This document shows, in pieces, positions 32,240 through 42,041 of a stretch of 56,916 nt of DNA (the stretch's first letter is position 1; each line of letters starts with the position of its first letter). Source of the stretch: Martinezella calliandrae (GTDB lineage: Bacteria; Pseudomonadota; Alphaproteobacteria; Rhizobiales; Rhizobiaceae); the NCBI RefSeq assembly GCF_030272695.1, contig NZ_JARFYN010000046.1:1-56916 (forward strand), read 5' to 3'. The translations under genes were made by a program, and so were the position numbers. The notes below the pieces were generated by a model. The model had not been told where the DNA came from and did not search any database. It worked only from the letters and a program-made list of their open reading frames with translations.

Positions 32240-34021
32240 TCAGGGGGAGATTGTAATCCCCGCGGATCTTAGTCCTGCAAGAAAGCGGTCCTGATCCGTC
32301 GGGCGCTGCAGGCGTATTGCGACTTCCTTGCGAATATTAGCCAACAAAGCCGGGGCGTTCGCCCTCAGCCATGTCTCCTCTTGGTGGGCATCCTCGAGCT
32401 TGCCCTCAGCACCGAAGACCGCGAGCAGCACGAGATGGTGCATGGGGTTGTATTTGAGATCAGCCATGCGAACCCAAAGTTCGGCCGCCTGGTAATCGCC
32501 GCGCATATAAGCACAGACTGCCAAGCCCACCTCGTAGTATCCTATGGGGCCAGGGTTCCTGTTGATAGCGGTTGACATCAGTTCACAACCAGTATCCCAC
32601 TTTCCGGAGAAAGCGAGCCGAAACCCATATTCGCCAGCGACTTCGGTGTCGTTGGGATTGATTGCATAGGCGGCTGCTCCCGCCCTTATTCCTGCGTCGA
32701 CATCGCCCTTGAAAAAATCCGCGAGCATGAGCGCCTGCAAAGCCCGTGCGTTTTGAGGGTCTAGATCCACGGCACGCTTGGCGGTATCAAAGGCAAGCGC
32801 CAACGGTTCTCCCAATCGGCGCATATCAAGCTGGAATTGGAACCTGACCTCGTCCAGATAGGTCAAGGAAAGCAATGCCCATGCGGTTGAATAGGTCGGC
32901 AAGCGCGCGGTCGTGCGTTTGAGACAGTCGAGGACCGCATCATGGTTTTGCGGATTGAGATCAACCCGGTAGCTGTAATAGGACAGAGTGCAGGCGTAGG
33001 CATCCCAGTCGTCGGGCGGAGACTGAGCAATGCGCGCTTCATCGGCCTGGAAGATGACGCCATAGGGTTGGGCAAGAGCTGTTGCAACGCGCTGTGCAAC
33101 ATCAGCTTCCACCTCCAAAATATCCTGAACTCGAAGGTCCCTGTCGTAATTGCTCGCCCAAATCACCGATCCATCGGCTCGGTGGACCAGCCTGACGTTT
33201 AGCCGAAGTTTGTCTCCACCGACGCGCACACCTCCCTGCAGTGCGAAGCGCGGTTCCTCTTGTTGGATACCTGGTCCGGCAGCTGGCACTCTCGTAATGA
33301 CGGCGATTTCCTTGAATTTCGCCAGTTCGCCAATGACTTCGTCGGTAAGTCCGCGGGCGATGTCGGAAGGTCCACCCTCCTTGGAAATTTCTTCGAACTG
33401 TTCGACGAGAACCTTGGGGGTGACCAAGCTCATGGAGGCGGGGGCTGACTTGCGGCCCAAGGGCACCGGGAAGAAGAAGGAGGTTATCGCGATCAAGGCT
33501 GCGAAGGCGACGGCCGCCGGTAGCGCATACCACGCCCATGACAAGCGAGACGGGCCATCCCTATGCTCCGCGGCGACGACCGGTTTCGGCGATTCGGACA
33601 CGATCCCAAAGGCGTCCTCATCCTCCGTTTGATCGAGAGGCCTTCCAGCGGCCGCGGCATAGCGAAAACACGGGACATAGGCACCTTTCGGAATGGTAAT
33701 TTCAATCGGGTCCGCCTGCCCTGCGACCAGATAGTAGCGCTCGAGTCCACGGCGTATGCGGCCCGCCTCTATTCTGACGACCGGGTCGTTCTGTGCATCG
33801 AAGGAGGGATCCCGCGTGAAGACCTCCTGTGCAATCGTATAGGCCTTGAGGTAATCTGCACGTCCCGCCAGCGTCTCCTCAACCACATATTCCAGGAATC
33901 TGCGGCCCCGCTCGGGTGCGAGAAACTCGTCACTTGCAAGGATCCGCTCAAGTTGCTCTCTGATTTCCGTGATTTCGGGAGGCGACGCGCTCTCCCCACC
34001 GCTTACTCGCGCACTTTGCAT
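32240..34021 (-). CDS. CyaA/FlgO-like membrane protein with TPR region
   Basis: This 593-residue protein has an N-terminal cytosolic domain (about 16-110: RGRRFLEYVVEETLAGR, DPVVRIEAGRIRRGLERYYLVAGQAD), a membrane helix at about 163-188, a FlgO-like domain (about 200-345: DVIGELAKFKEIAVITRV-type strand; VIWASNYDRDL) and a C-terminal TPR-like helical array (about 360-560). The plan resembles adenylate-cyclase-like proteins without the cyclase domain. A shorter version lies at 22090-23241. It may be a stress- or envelope-signal protein; no enzymatic site is visible. Confidence 0.8.
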   Translation of the reverse strand: MQSARVSGGESASPPEITEIREQLERILASDEFLAPERGRRFLEYVVEETLAGRADYLKAYTIAQEVFTRDPSFDAQNDPVVRIEAGRIRRGLERYYLVAGQADPIEITIPKGAYVPCFRYAAAAGRPLDQTEDEDAFGIVSESPKPVVAAEHRDGPSRLSWAWYALPAAVAFAALIAITSFFFPVPLGRKSAPASMSLVTPKVLVEQFEEISKEGGPSDIARGLTDEVIGELAKFKEIAVITRVPAAGPGIQQEEPRFALQGGVRVGGDKLRLNVRLVHRADGSVIWASNYDRDLRVQDILEVEADVAQRVATALAQPYGVIFQADEARIAQSPPDDWDAYACTLSYYSYRVDLNPQNHDAVLDCLKRTTARLPTYSTAWALLSLTYLDEVRFQFQLDMRRLGEPLALAFDTAKRAVDLDPQNARALQALMLADFFKGDVDAGIRAGAAAYAINPNDTEVAGEYGFRLAFSGKWDTGCELMSTAINRNPGPIGYYEVGLAVCAYMRGDYQAAELWVRMADLKYNPMHHLVLLAVFGAEGKLEDAHQEETWLRANAPALLANIRKEVAIRLQRPTDQDRFLAGLRSAGITISP

Positions 34022-34148
34022 TGTGTCCCCTCGCGCCTTTCCGGCGTCTGTGCCCTCGTATGTTCCCGTATATTACACCTCTAATTTAAGTGGTGCCAAT
34101 ATAATGTCTCAATCTTCATGACGCGCACATGATAAGCGGGGGGGGACA

Positions 34149-34454
34149 ATGTCGGAAGAAAACAATTCAGCGCATTTGTCCGCCCTCGCAATTCTAGGGG
34201 TACGGTTCCCTGACGACGTCATCCGAGTACAACAGCTTCTCAACATTGACGAAACCTTTCGCAGCATGTGTGAAGATTTGGCCGCAGCCATCGAAACCCT
34301 CGCGCATGTCGACCGCTTACCAGAAAGTGTGCGTGAGGCGCGACGACAGGAATACGCCGATCTTGTCGAGGCCCTTATAAACGAAATACACGAAGCGCTC
34401 CGTCACTCGAACGTCGTGGTGTTGAGACGGCCAGTCGACCGGCCCAAGTCGTAG
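34149..34454 (+). CDS. Small acidic/helical protein, unknown
   Basis: This 101-residue protein begins after a GGGGGG ribosome site. It is helical and charged (RVQQLLNIDETFRSMCEDLA, then ESVREARRQEYADLVEALIN) and has no membrane segment or recognised motif. It stands alone between two minus-strand units, divergent from the TPR protein. Codon use is like the neighbours, so it is probably real, but I cannot say what it does. Confidence 0.55.
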   Translation: MSEENNSAHLSALAILGVRFPDDVIRVQQLLNIDETFRSMCEDLAAAIETLAHVDRLPESVREARRQEYADLVEALINEIHEALRHSNVVVLRRPVDRPKS

Positions 34455-34544
34455 TGCCGTCGAGAAAGCGACGATGCCAAGATGACCATATCCGGATGGA
34501 GCCGGGGGCGATGTTATCAGAGATTGTCTTGATCACCGTAGGCC

Positions 34545-35669
34545 TCAAACCGTGGCCACAGCGGGTTTATCGTCGGAATTTGGAGCCGGGTTCGCCCAGG
34601 CAGCCAGCAGATCGTAAAACACGCCGAGAACGACCGGCCCGAGAAACAAGCCAACCAGGCCATGCGACAAAGCCCCTCCGATGACACCCAACAGGATGAC
34701 CGACATGGGGGTGGACAGGCCGCGCGAGATCAAGATTGGCTTCAGGAAATTATCAAGAACGGTGATCGGCACCGAAAGGAGTGTGAAAAGCAACGCATCC
34801 GAGAAGGCCCATGTGAACCAGGCCCAAACAACCAGGGGCACCAGAACGAGGCCCGGCCCTATTTGTACGATGCACAAGATAAAGACAACGAAGGTCAGAG
34901 CTCCGCGTGCAGGGACGTCGAACACTACAAATAACAGCCCGCAGAGCAGCGTCTGCAACAAGGCTATACCAATGACACCTCGGGAAACATTACGCACCGT
35001 CATGCCCGCGAGCTGAACAAAGTCGGCGCCCCTTTTTCCTCCCACCCGCATCGCGACAATGTTGACCGCCGCCGTCAGCCGGGTTCTTGCGACCAGAAAG
35101 AAGCCGCACAGCAATACCGACGCAATGAAGCTGAGCACGTTGCTTCCGAAAGCCGCTGTTCTCTCTAGGATGACGCCGGCCATTTGCCGTATGGGCTCTT
35201 GGAATTGCTTCAACATCGCCGCGAAATTGGCGACGGCGTAGTTCCATCCTTGGTAAAGGCGCTCGCCAAATGGAGTCCAATTTCTGAGGCCTTCAGGCGC
35301 CGCTGGCAACACAATCGTTCCTTCTTTCATGCCGGTTAGGAACCCTTGGGTCGCGTCTGCAAAGCTGAATACTATGGCCGCCAGTGGCGCGATGATGACA
35401 ACCAGGCATGCAACCACGATTAAGGTCGCAGCAATTACGCCGTGGCCGCCCAGAAGCGTCGCGAGCAAACGAAAGAGCGGAAAAAGAGCGATTGCCAGTA
35501 TCGCGGCCCAGGCAATAATCGAGATGAAGGGCGCGATGACTGTGAAGGACCAATAAGCGAAGAGGCCGATGGTCCCAAATCGGATGAAATCGCTTATGCG
35601 CGCGTCAGTCGAAGCGTGGCTCGGCTGGACTGCGTCAGCGGCCTTGTTTTTGTAGTGGTCGTCCTGCAT
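34545..35669 (-). CDS. AI-2E family membrane protein
   Basis: This 374-residue protein has about eight membrane helices in the AI-2E/PerM plan: helix pairs at about 34-56 and 57-95, a cytosolic/amphipathic block, then helices at 165-190, 225-250, 256-290 and 300-345, with the family's GLFLGPVVLGVFYDLL near the C-terminus. The family covers transporters of signals and Na+/H+ exchangers; the substrate cannot be told from sequence. It lies 66 bases downstream of a PPK2 gene on the same strand. Confidence 0.88.
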   Translation of the reverse strand: MQDDHYKNKAADAVQPSHASTDARISDFIRFGTIGLFAYWSFTVIAPFISIIAWAAILAIALFPLFRLLATLLGGHGVIAATLIVVACLVVIIAPLAAIVFSFADATQGFLTGMKEGTIVLPAAPEGLRNWTPFGERLYQGWNYAVANFAAMLKQFQEPIRQMAGVILERTAAFGSNVLSFIASVLLCGFFLVARTRLTAAVNIVAMRVGGKRGADFVQLAGMTVRNVSRGVIGIALLQTLLCGLLFVVFDVPARGALTFVVFILCIVQIGPGLVLVPLVVWAWFTWAFSDALLFTLLSVPITVLDNFLKPILISRGLSTPMSVILLGVIGGALSHGLVGLFLGPVVLGVFYDLLAAWANPAPNSDDKPAVATV

Positions 35670-35735
35670 TGGCGCTACCCCCGCTACTTTCCTACCAAAA
35701 GGCCGCTGAACCCCATTGCGTCGCTAGGCCACGGC

Positions 35736-36569
35736 CTACCAGACAAGATCGGGCACGACATGGCGAAGGCTCTCGTCTTCGACGTAGTTCGCCGGCCGCT
35801 TCTGTCGCTTGCCCAAATCCGGCTTGTCGAATTTTACCCTCTCGTAGGGGATCGACTTGAGAATATGGGAGATACAATTGACCCGAGCCCGCTTCTTGTC
35901 ATCGGATGGGACGATCCACCATGGAGCATGCTCACTGTCGGTCATTCGGAGCATCTCGTCGTAGGCACGCGAGTAATCCCACCAGCGACGATAGGACTCC
36001 ACGTCCATGGGACTGAGCTTCCATTGCCGCATCGGGTCGTCGATCCTTCTGCGGAAACGGCGTTCCTGTTCCTCTTCGCTGACGGTGAGAAAATACTTGA
36101 GCAGAACAATGCCGCTTTCGACGATCGCGGCCTCGAAACGGGGGGCGAGTTCGAGGAAGCGACGAGCCTTCTTGTCCGGACAGTAGCCCATAACACGCTC
36201 GACGCCGGGGCGGTTGTACCAACTGCGGTCGAAGATCACGATCTCTCCTGCTGCCGGAAGATGGGCGATATAGCGTTGCATGTAGATCTGCGATTTTTCG
36301 CGATCATTGGGGGCAGGTAACGCGACCACCCGAAATACTCGCGGACTGACGCGTTCGGTGATGCGCTTAATCATGCCGCCCTTGCCGGCGGCGTCGCGGC
36401 CCTCAAATATGATCACGATGCGGGCGCCGGAGCTTTTGACCCAGGCTTGCAGATGCGCGAGTTCGACCTGCAGCTTGCCAATCTCTTTTTCATAGTTTTT
36501 GTTTCTCTTCTTCTTGCTGTCGCGGTTGCTTACTGCTTCCTCTTGCTCTGGATCAGACGCCTTGTTCAT
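35736..36569 (-). CDS. ppk2: Polyphosphate kinase 2 family protein
   Basis: This 277-residue protein carries the PPK2 Walker A GRDAAGKGG (near residue 55), the conserved Asp-Arg of IFDRSWYNRPGVERVMG, and the lid region PAPNDREKSQ. PPK2 enzymes use polyphosphate to phosphorylate nucleotides (or the reverse). A basic Lys/Arg patch begins the chain (about 14-30). It overlaps the SulP gene by 17 bases, so the two are coupled. A second PPK2 is at 54388-55308 on the other strand. Confidence 0.93.
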   Translation of the reverse strand: MNKASDPEQEEAVSNRDSKKKRNKNYEKEIGKLQVELAHLQAWVKSSGARIVIIFEGRDAAGKGGMIKRITERVSPRVFRVVALPAPNDREKSQIYMQRYIAHLPAAGEIVIFDRSWYNRPGVERVMGYCPDKKARRFLELAPRFEAAIVESGIVLLKYFLTVSEEEQERRFRRRIDDPMRQWKLSPMDVESYRRWWDYSRAYDEMLRMTDSEHAPWWIVPSDDKKRARVNCISHILKSIPYERVKFDKPDLGKRQKRPANYVEDESLRHVVPDLVW

Positions 36570-38319
36570 GATTTCCCTCCCTCGGTGACGATGTCTGTGC
36601 TTCTTCTCCGCCGCGAGCAGTCATACCGCCGGGCTCCTTCTGGAGATGGAATCTCATCACGACGGACTCCTTGTCGTTAAAGAAATTTTCCGCTCCCATG
36701 CGTTCGGCAACGCCCGCGCGCTCAAGCAGCCCCTTTGCTTCGGCGTTCAGCTCTGCGATCCCGAAGACGATGTCGCGTTCCCGCAGGGCCAAGCGCACGG
36801 CATCGAGGGCCGACGCTCCAGTGCTGTCGAGATGCACGATCGCGCTGCCGTCGAGAATAAAGCGGTTGATGTTGGTGGGCAGGTCGTTGGCGATCTCGCA
36901 CAACCGCGTCCGCACATAGTCGGCGTTGTAGAACAGGACGCTGCCCTGAATGAAGCATATGGCCACGCCTTCGATCCCGGCAGCATCCGGAAACCGCCCT
37001 ATATCGAAAAAGCCGTTACGGCCTGGGATGCGACCTAGAAGCCCGTCGCGGGGATACATCGTCTTGCGCAGGAGATAGACCATCGTCGCGACTATGGCGA
37101 CGATCACGCCATTTAAGACACCGAAGCTGATAGCGCCCCACATCGCGATCAACGCGAAGACGAACTCCATCCGGCTGATGCGCCATATCTTGCGGAGTTC
37201 GTGAACATCGATCAGCCCGATCGCAGCGGTCGCCAATATAGCGGCAAGGGCGGGGATCGGCAGGATGCGCAAGGCGCTGTGCAGGAAGACCAATGCCGCA
37301 ATCAGGGTAGCCGCCGAAACCAGGCCAGCTGCTTGCGAGCGGCCGCCGACCGACAAATTGATCGCGGTTCTCGAGTCCGATACTGTGATCGGAAAAGCCC
37401 CAAACAGGCCAGGAGCGATGTTGGCGGCACCCAGGCCGATCAGCTCCTGGTTGGCATCGATTTCCTCGCCTGAACGCGCTCCGAAGCTCCGGGCTGAGAC
37501 GATGCCTGCACCGAAACTGACGAGGAAGACCGCGGCCGATCCTAGCGCGATCTTGTCCAGCGGCATCTGCGAGATCGCGGGCAAGGATAATGCCGGAAGT
37601 CCGCGGGGAATGTCGCCAATCACGGCAATCCCTCGCCCCTGGAAATCAAAGAGCGCAGAGAGCAAACAGGATAGGACAACCACAAGCACAGGCCCTGGTA
37701 TCCGAAAGTTCATGATCCTTGCGACCCAAAGCAGGCAGAACATCGCAAGTCCGAACAGCAATGACGGCCAGTGGATCGATGCGCTTTTGCGAAGAATTTC
37801 GAAAATTGGTGCCAGCAGGCCGTCCGATTCGATGCGCACACCGGTGAAGCGGCTGATCTGACCGACGAGGATCGAAAGCGACACGCCGGCAAAGAAGCCG
37901 ACCAGAATTGGCCGGGAGAGAAAATTTGCCAAAACGCCGAGGCGCAATAGCCTGGCGGCAAAACAGAAGCAGCCAACACCAAGCGCAAGGGCTGCTGCGA
38001 TCGACACGCGATCGACAGGAGTCCCGGCCGGAAAACCCGCAACCACCGCAGTCATCGCGGCCGCGAGTACCGTCATCGTGGCAGCGTCCGGTCCGACCAC
38101 CAATAGCCGCGACGGGCCGAAAAGAGCATAGGCTATCGGAGCGACAATGCTCGCGTAGATTCCTGTTTCCGGCGGCAGCCCTGCAATGGCGGGGTAGGCG
38201 ATGGCGCTGGGCAGTCCGACGGCCGCGATCGACAACCCAGCAGGGATATCGCTGCGCAGCCAATCCGAGCGAAATCCGCGCAAGCCCCGCAATATGGGAA
38301 GACGAAAACTGACGGCCAT
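36553..38319 (-). CDS. SulP-family anion permease with STAS domain
   Basis: This 588-residue permease has about 10-12 membrane helices (residues 20-410) and a C-terminal STAS domain (about 440-560: GVAICFIQGSVLFYNADYVR, then FILDGSAIVHLDSTGASALD). The SulP motif GLPPETGIYASIVAPIAYAL is present near residue 48. Family members carry sulfate, bicarbonate or dicarboxylates; substrate is not evident. It is the first gene of a minus-strand unit with PPK2 and AI-2E. Confidence 0.92.
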   Translation of the reverse strand: MAVSFRLPILRGLRGFRSDWLRSDIPAGLSIAAVGLPSAIAYPAIAGLPPETGIYASIVAPIAYALFGPSRLLVVGPDAATMTVLAAAMTAVVAGFPAGTPVDRVSIAAALALGVGCFCFAARLLRLGVLANFLSRPILVGFFAGVSLSILVGQISRFTGVRIESDGLLAPIFEILRKSASIHWPSLLFGLAMFCLLWVARIMNFRIPGPVLVVVLSCLLSALFDFQGRGIAVIGDIPRGLPALSLPAISQMPLDKIALGSAAVFLVSFGAGIVSARSFGARSGEEIDANQELIGLGAANIAPGLFGAFPITVSDSRTAINLSVGGRSQAAGLVSAATLIAALVFLHSALRILPIPALAAILATAAIGLIDVHELRKIWRISRMEFVFALIAMWGAISFGVLNGVIVAIVATMVYLLRKTMYPRDGLLGRIPGRNGFFDIGRFPDAAGIEGVAICFIQGSVLFYNADYVRTRLCEIANDLPTNINRFILDGSAIVHLDSTGASALDAVRLALRERDIVFGIAELNAEAKGLLERAGVAERMGAENFFNDKESVVMRFHLQKEPGGMTARGGEEAQTSSPREGNHEQGV

Positions 38320-39349
38320 TCAGAGCTTCCTTCCGCGAGGGGCGTCGGTCAAACGGGCCGGCTGCGTCGCCATGGCTGCGAACAGCATCTGCAATGTTTG
38401 AGAAAGTCGTAGCTCACCCAACTGCTTATCCTCGTCCTAGTCCGCCGATGCGATTTTAATGCGATGGCCGTCGCAGCGTGTGTAGCATCGCGTAACATCC
38501 CCCGTGCCGCCGTCCGGCAGCAAAGCGTCACTTGCTGGCAGCCGACTTTGGGATTGGCCGTAGCTTGTTCGTCGGTGCGGCACGTGCTTGCAGTCTAAAG
38601 ACCATCGAAGAGCATTCTTGCTCCTAACTGAAGAGGCAGCAGCGCCGCGAGGACGATCTTTCGTTTCCGTTCGCATGCGATGAAAGAGATAGAGAAGGTC
38701 GACCGGGAGGAAACTCCGTCTGCAAAGGAAAACGCTTACGTTGGTGACGGCAAGTAGGAAGGTAAGCCGTTGCTACCGGTTGGTTGACAGCATAAAAGCC
38801 CGACGTGCATCGAAATCGGCATCCGGCTAATATTGGCTGGTGGCTGTTGCGCGGGCGAGCAGGTTTGCACGCCAATTGACGGCTGCGAATACCGTCCCAG
38901 GGCCTGCTCCGGGGACCCGACATGTTGTTCGTCTGGCTTCGTGCGATAGTACCAGTTCGGCTCTCTACGAAATGGAACCATTCGATCAGGCGACGAATGA
39001 GCGCCGAGCACCCGATTGCGTTGCATGTCCTCGGCGATGGCCACGTATTCGCCTGCTGAACGGTACTGCCGTAACTTCGTGTATGATACATTCAATATAC
39101 AACCGGATATAATATGATCATTGCCATCGGCAGGGTTGAGCCGATGTGTCTGGCGGGAACTGCGATGCGGTCGCATGCAAGCCAATTGGATATGGCAAGC
39201 GGCTTTTATAGCGGTTTGGGACCTGTTTCTCCGCAAGCAGCCGATGCAGATCTGAAAGCGATGCGAGGTCCAAAGAGAGCTCCATCAAGCCATTATTGTT
39301 GTGGCCGCAATCGGCGTTTGAGCTCAATCGCTATGGGGGAGGCATTAAT
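38320..39349. other. Long gene-free region
   Basis: This 1030-base stretch between the SulP gene and the DUF3300 gene shows only short shadow readings on both strands. Near 39105-39117 an A/T-rich segment with TATAAT-like sequence may be a promoter for the plus strand. I see no tRNA, clear hairpin or conserved small ORF. Confidence 0.4.
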
Positions 39350-40756
39350 ATGGGAATGAAAGTGCAAAAGCTTGTTATCGGCCTATCGGTCGTGTCATTC
39401 CTTGTCATGCAGGAACAGCGTCCAGCCTATTCGCAAACACCACCCGCAAACAATCCGCCGGCGGCTCAAGCGGATCAAGAAGCGCCGGCGCAACTTTCAG
39501 ACGACGAGTTGGAAGTCCTTGTCGCCCGCATCGCGCTCTATCCGGACGATTTGGTGGCGGCCATCTCCGCAGCGTCGCTTTTCCCGCTTCAACTCGTCGA
39601 AGCAGCTCGTTTCCTGGAGGCGAAGAAGAAAAATGCGGATCTCAAACCAAAGAGTGATTGGGACGGCAGTGTCATCTCGCTGCTGAACTATCCGGAAGTC
39701 GTCAAGATGATGAGCGACGACTTGGAATGGACGCAGGCATTCGGCAGTGCCCTGACGAACCAACAGAAGGATGTGCTGGTCGCTATCCAGCAGTTGCGCG
39801 ACGAGGCCGTCGCCAAAGGCATCATCAAGACCGATGAAAAGATCACTGTGGTGACGCAAAACGACAACGTCATCATTCAGCCGACCGATCCCGAGAAGAT
39901 CTACGTTCCGCAGTATCCGCCGGAGATGCTTTATCAATCCGGCTATGCACCGCAGCCCGTCACCTATTATTCCGAGCCTTACCCAAACTATTACTATCCC
40001 GGAGCAGCCTTCTTCGCCGCGGCGGTGACCGGCGTGGCATGGGCTGCGGCCGTCAACTGGGATAATTGGGGAGTATGGGGCGGCAACTGGCGCGGAGACG
40101 TCGATGTTGACTGCAACAACTGTTTCAACAACAGGAATTTCAACGGCAAGGTCAAATGGAACGATATCGACTGGAAGAATGTGGATCGCAGCAAGCTGAA
40201 TATCGACAGGCAACAGCTCGCGAATATGGACAGGTCCGCAATCAGAAACAATCTTCAGTCCGATAGCCGCAATGACTTGCGCAACCGAGCTCAGGATATA
40301 AATCGGCAACGGACCGGTCCGGCGGCCGATCGTGTCAACCGCGCGGCGGACGTGCGCAGAGATACGATGGAAGGCCTGAAGCAAAGACCGCAACAAAGGC
40401 CGGCGAACGTAGCCGACCGGCCGGCGGCTCGTCAGACGCCGTCAGGCGTAAACCGCGGTCAGGGCGCAGGAAACGCAGCCCGTCAAAACAAGCAGAAATT
40501 GGCCTCCAGGCCTGACAACAGAGGCCGCCAGCCTTCGGCGCTCGGCAATGTGTCGTCGGGCCGCCGGGAGAATATGGCGTCACAGCGTGGCCGTCAGAGC
40601 ATGGGAGGATCACCTCGATCAGCCCCAAGAGCATCAGCAAGTCGGGGTGGCGGTGGTCCCAGACCATCAATGCACCGTGGTGGCGGCGGACATCGTCCCG
40701 TGCCGAGGGGCGGCGGTGGCGGCAGAGGCGGCGGCGGTAGAGGCGGCAGAAGATAG
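39350..40756 (+). CDS. DUF3300 secreted protein with Gly/Arg-rich tail
   Basis: This 468-residue protein starts at ATG 39350 with GGGGGAGG 7 bases upstream; an earlier in-frame start at 39296 has no such site. It has a signal peptide (VIGLSVVSFLVM) and a Pro/Ala/Gln-rich linker, then the DUF3300 domain (about 50-210: VLVARIALYPDDLVAAI, WTQAFGSALTNQQKDVL, IQPTDPEKIYVPQYPPEM). After a Tyr/Trp-rich part and Asn/Asp-rich repeats, the last 60 residues are rich in Gly, Arg and Pro. It is 30 bases upstream of the DUF2950 gene, a pairing typical for the family. Confidence 0.9.
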   Translation: MGMKVQKLVIGLSVVSFLVMQEQRPAYSQTPPANNPPAAQADQEAPAQLSDDELEVLVARIALYPDDLVAAISAASLFPLQLVEAARFLEAKKKNADLKPKSDWDGSVISLLNYPEVVKMMSDDLEWTQAFGSALTNQQKDVLVAIQQLRDEAVAKGIIKTDEKITVVTQNDNVIIQPTDPEKIYVPQYPPEMLYQSGYAPQPVTYYSEPYPNYYYPGAAFFAAAVTGVAWAAAVNWDNWGVWGGNWRGDVDVDCNNCFNNRNFNGKVKWNDIDWKNVDRSKLNIDRQQLANMDRSAIRNNLQSDSRNDLRNRAQDINRQRTGPAADRVNRAADVRRDTMEGLKQRPQQRPANVADRPAARQTPSGVNRGQGAGNAARQNKQKLASRPDNRGRQPSALGNVSSGRRENMASQRGRQSMGGSPRSAPRASASRGGGGPRPSMHRGGGGHRPVPRGGGGGRGGGGRGGRR

Positions 40757-40786
40757 GCAGGCGATATTTTCCCGGGAGGCAGTGCA

Positions 40787-41731
40787 ATGAGAACAACGCG
40801 CGGAATGCAGCTGGCCGCATTGATCATCGGGGCCTCGGTGCTGGCCCTGTCGAGCGGGCACACCGGAATGGCACAGGACCGGCAAAGGCTCGAGAGCTTC
40901 GCTTCGGGCACCAAGTCGCCTGAATTCGATCAGCCATCGCAGGCCATCGATCGCTTCAAGGCGGTCATGGCTTCCAATGATGTCGATGGCCTGGCGCAGC
41001 TGCTGGGGCTTGACGGCACAAAATTGAAGGCCAGCGAGGAAGCTGTTGCTGCATTCGGCCAAATCAAGGAAGGTGCGGCAAAGCAGGTAACCGTTCAAGA
41101 TATTTCGGACCGCAAGATCCTTGCCGTTGGAGACAAATTGTGGCCGCTGCCGTTTCCCTTGGTCAAACGGGAGGACGGGAAATGGGCTTTCGATACGCAA
41201 GCCGGACTCGAAGAGATCCTCGATCGGCGCATCGGTGAAAACGAGCTGCAAACCATTCAGACGATGCACGATTATGTCCTAGCCCAGCATGTTTACGCCA
41301 GCGAACCTAGAAATGGGGATGGCATACATGAATATGCCCAGGTATTGATCAGCGACAAAGGCAAAAGAAACGGGCTCTACTGGCCAGCCGAGACCGAAGA
41401 CGACGCAAGTCCTGCTGCCGACTTGATCGAAAGTGCAGCGTTCGGAAAAGCGCTCAAGGGCGAAGGCTATTTCGGTTACAGGTTCCGCATCCTCACCGGC
41501 CAAGGCCCGAATGTCTTGGGTGGTCGGCACAGCTATGTGGTCAACGGCCACATGACCGATGGCTTTGCGCTCATTGCCTGGCCCGTCAAATATCGCGAAA
41601 CCGGCGTACAGACGTTCATGATCAGCGATCAGAGCGTGGTTTACCAACGAGACCTGGGCGAGAATACCGCCAAAATCGCCGAATCCATCAAGGAATTCAA
41701 TCCGGACCACAACTGGTCCATTGGCGAGTGA
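40787..41731 (+). CDS. DUF2950 secreted protein
   Basis: This 314-residue protein has a signal peptide (LAALIIGASVLALSSG) and matches DUF2950: FASPEFA-like start of the domain, then PVKYRETGVQTFMISDQSVVY and EFNPDHNW at the end. DUF3300 and DUF2950 genes are often adjacent, suggesting a shared envelope role. A GGGAGG site precedes the ATG. Confidence 0.92.
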   Translation: MRTTRGMQLAALIIGASVLALSSGHTGMAQDRQRLESFASGTKSPEFDQPSQAIDRFKAVMASNDVDGLAQLLGLDGTKLKASEEAVAAFGQIKEGAAKQVTVQDISDRKILAVGDKLWPLPFPLVKREDGKWAFDTQAGLEEILDRRIGENELQTIQTMHDYVLAQHVYASEPRNGDGIHEYAQVLISDKGKRNGLYWPAETEDDASPAADLIESAAFGKALKGEGYFGYRFRILTGQGPNVLGGRHSYVVNGHMTDGFALIAWPVKYRETGVQTFMISDQSVVYQRDLGENTAKIAESIKEFNPDHNWSIGE

Positions 41732-42041
41732 GGTCGACTACATCATCAAGAGCCACAGCCTCGTTGACCTTGGGTAGGCGGGGACCGGATCAATGTCTTC
41801 TTTGGCGTCGCCGCAAGGATCGGTTGGAATAGGGCGTATCCGAGAGACGGCAATTCTCGTCATCGCTGACAAGAAATACCAGCTCGGTCTCTCTTCCTGA
41901 CGAATTGTCGCGATCTCGCAGGCTACCGGCCTTCAGAGCGGAGCGGCTGAAATTGCCGCGAATTCCGGTCTTTCGAGCCAACCGAACAAACCGATAACTT
42001 CAAGCGCCTGCTCTGCCTGCGTGTCAACACTCCGGCAGATA
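41732..42041. other. Intergenic region between convergent genes
   Basis: This 310-base stretch separates the DUF2950 gene (plus) from the paralogue gene at 42042 (minus), so both units end here. I see no strong terminator hairpin and no credible ORF. Confidence 0.4.

Noticed and set aside
39497..40396. Minus-strand reading of 299 codons across the DUF3300 gene
   Set aside because: It mirrors the DUF3300 coding sequence and has no recognisable domain or ribosome site.
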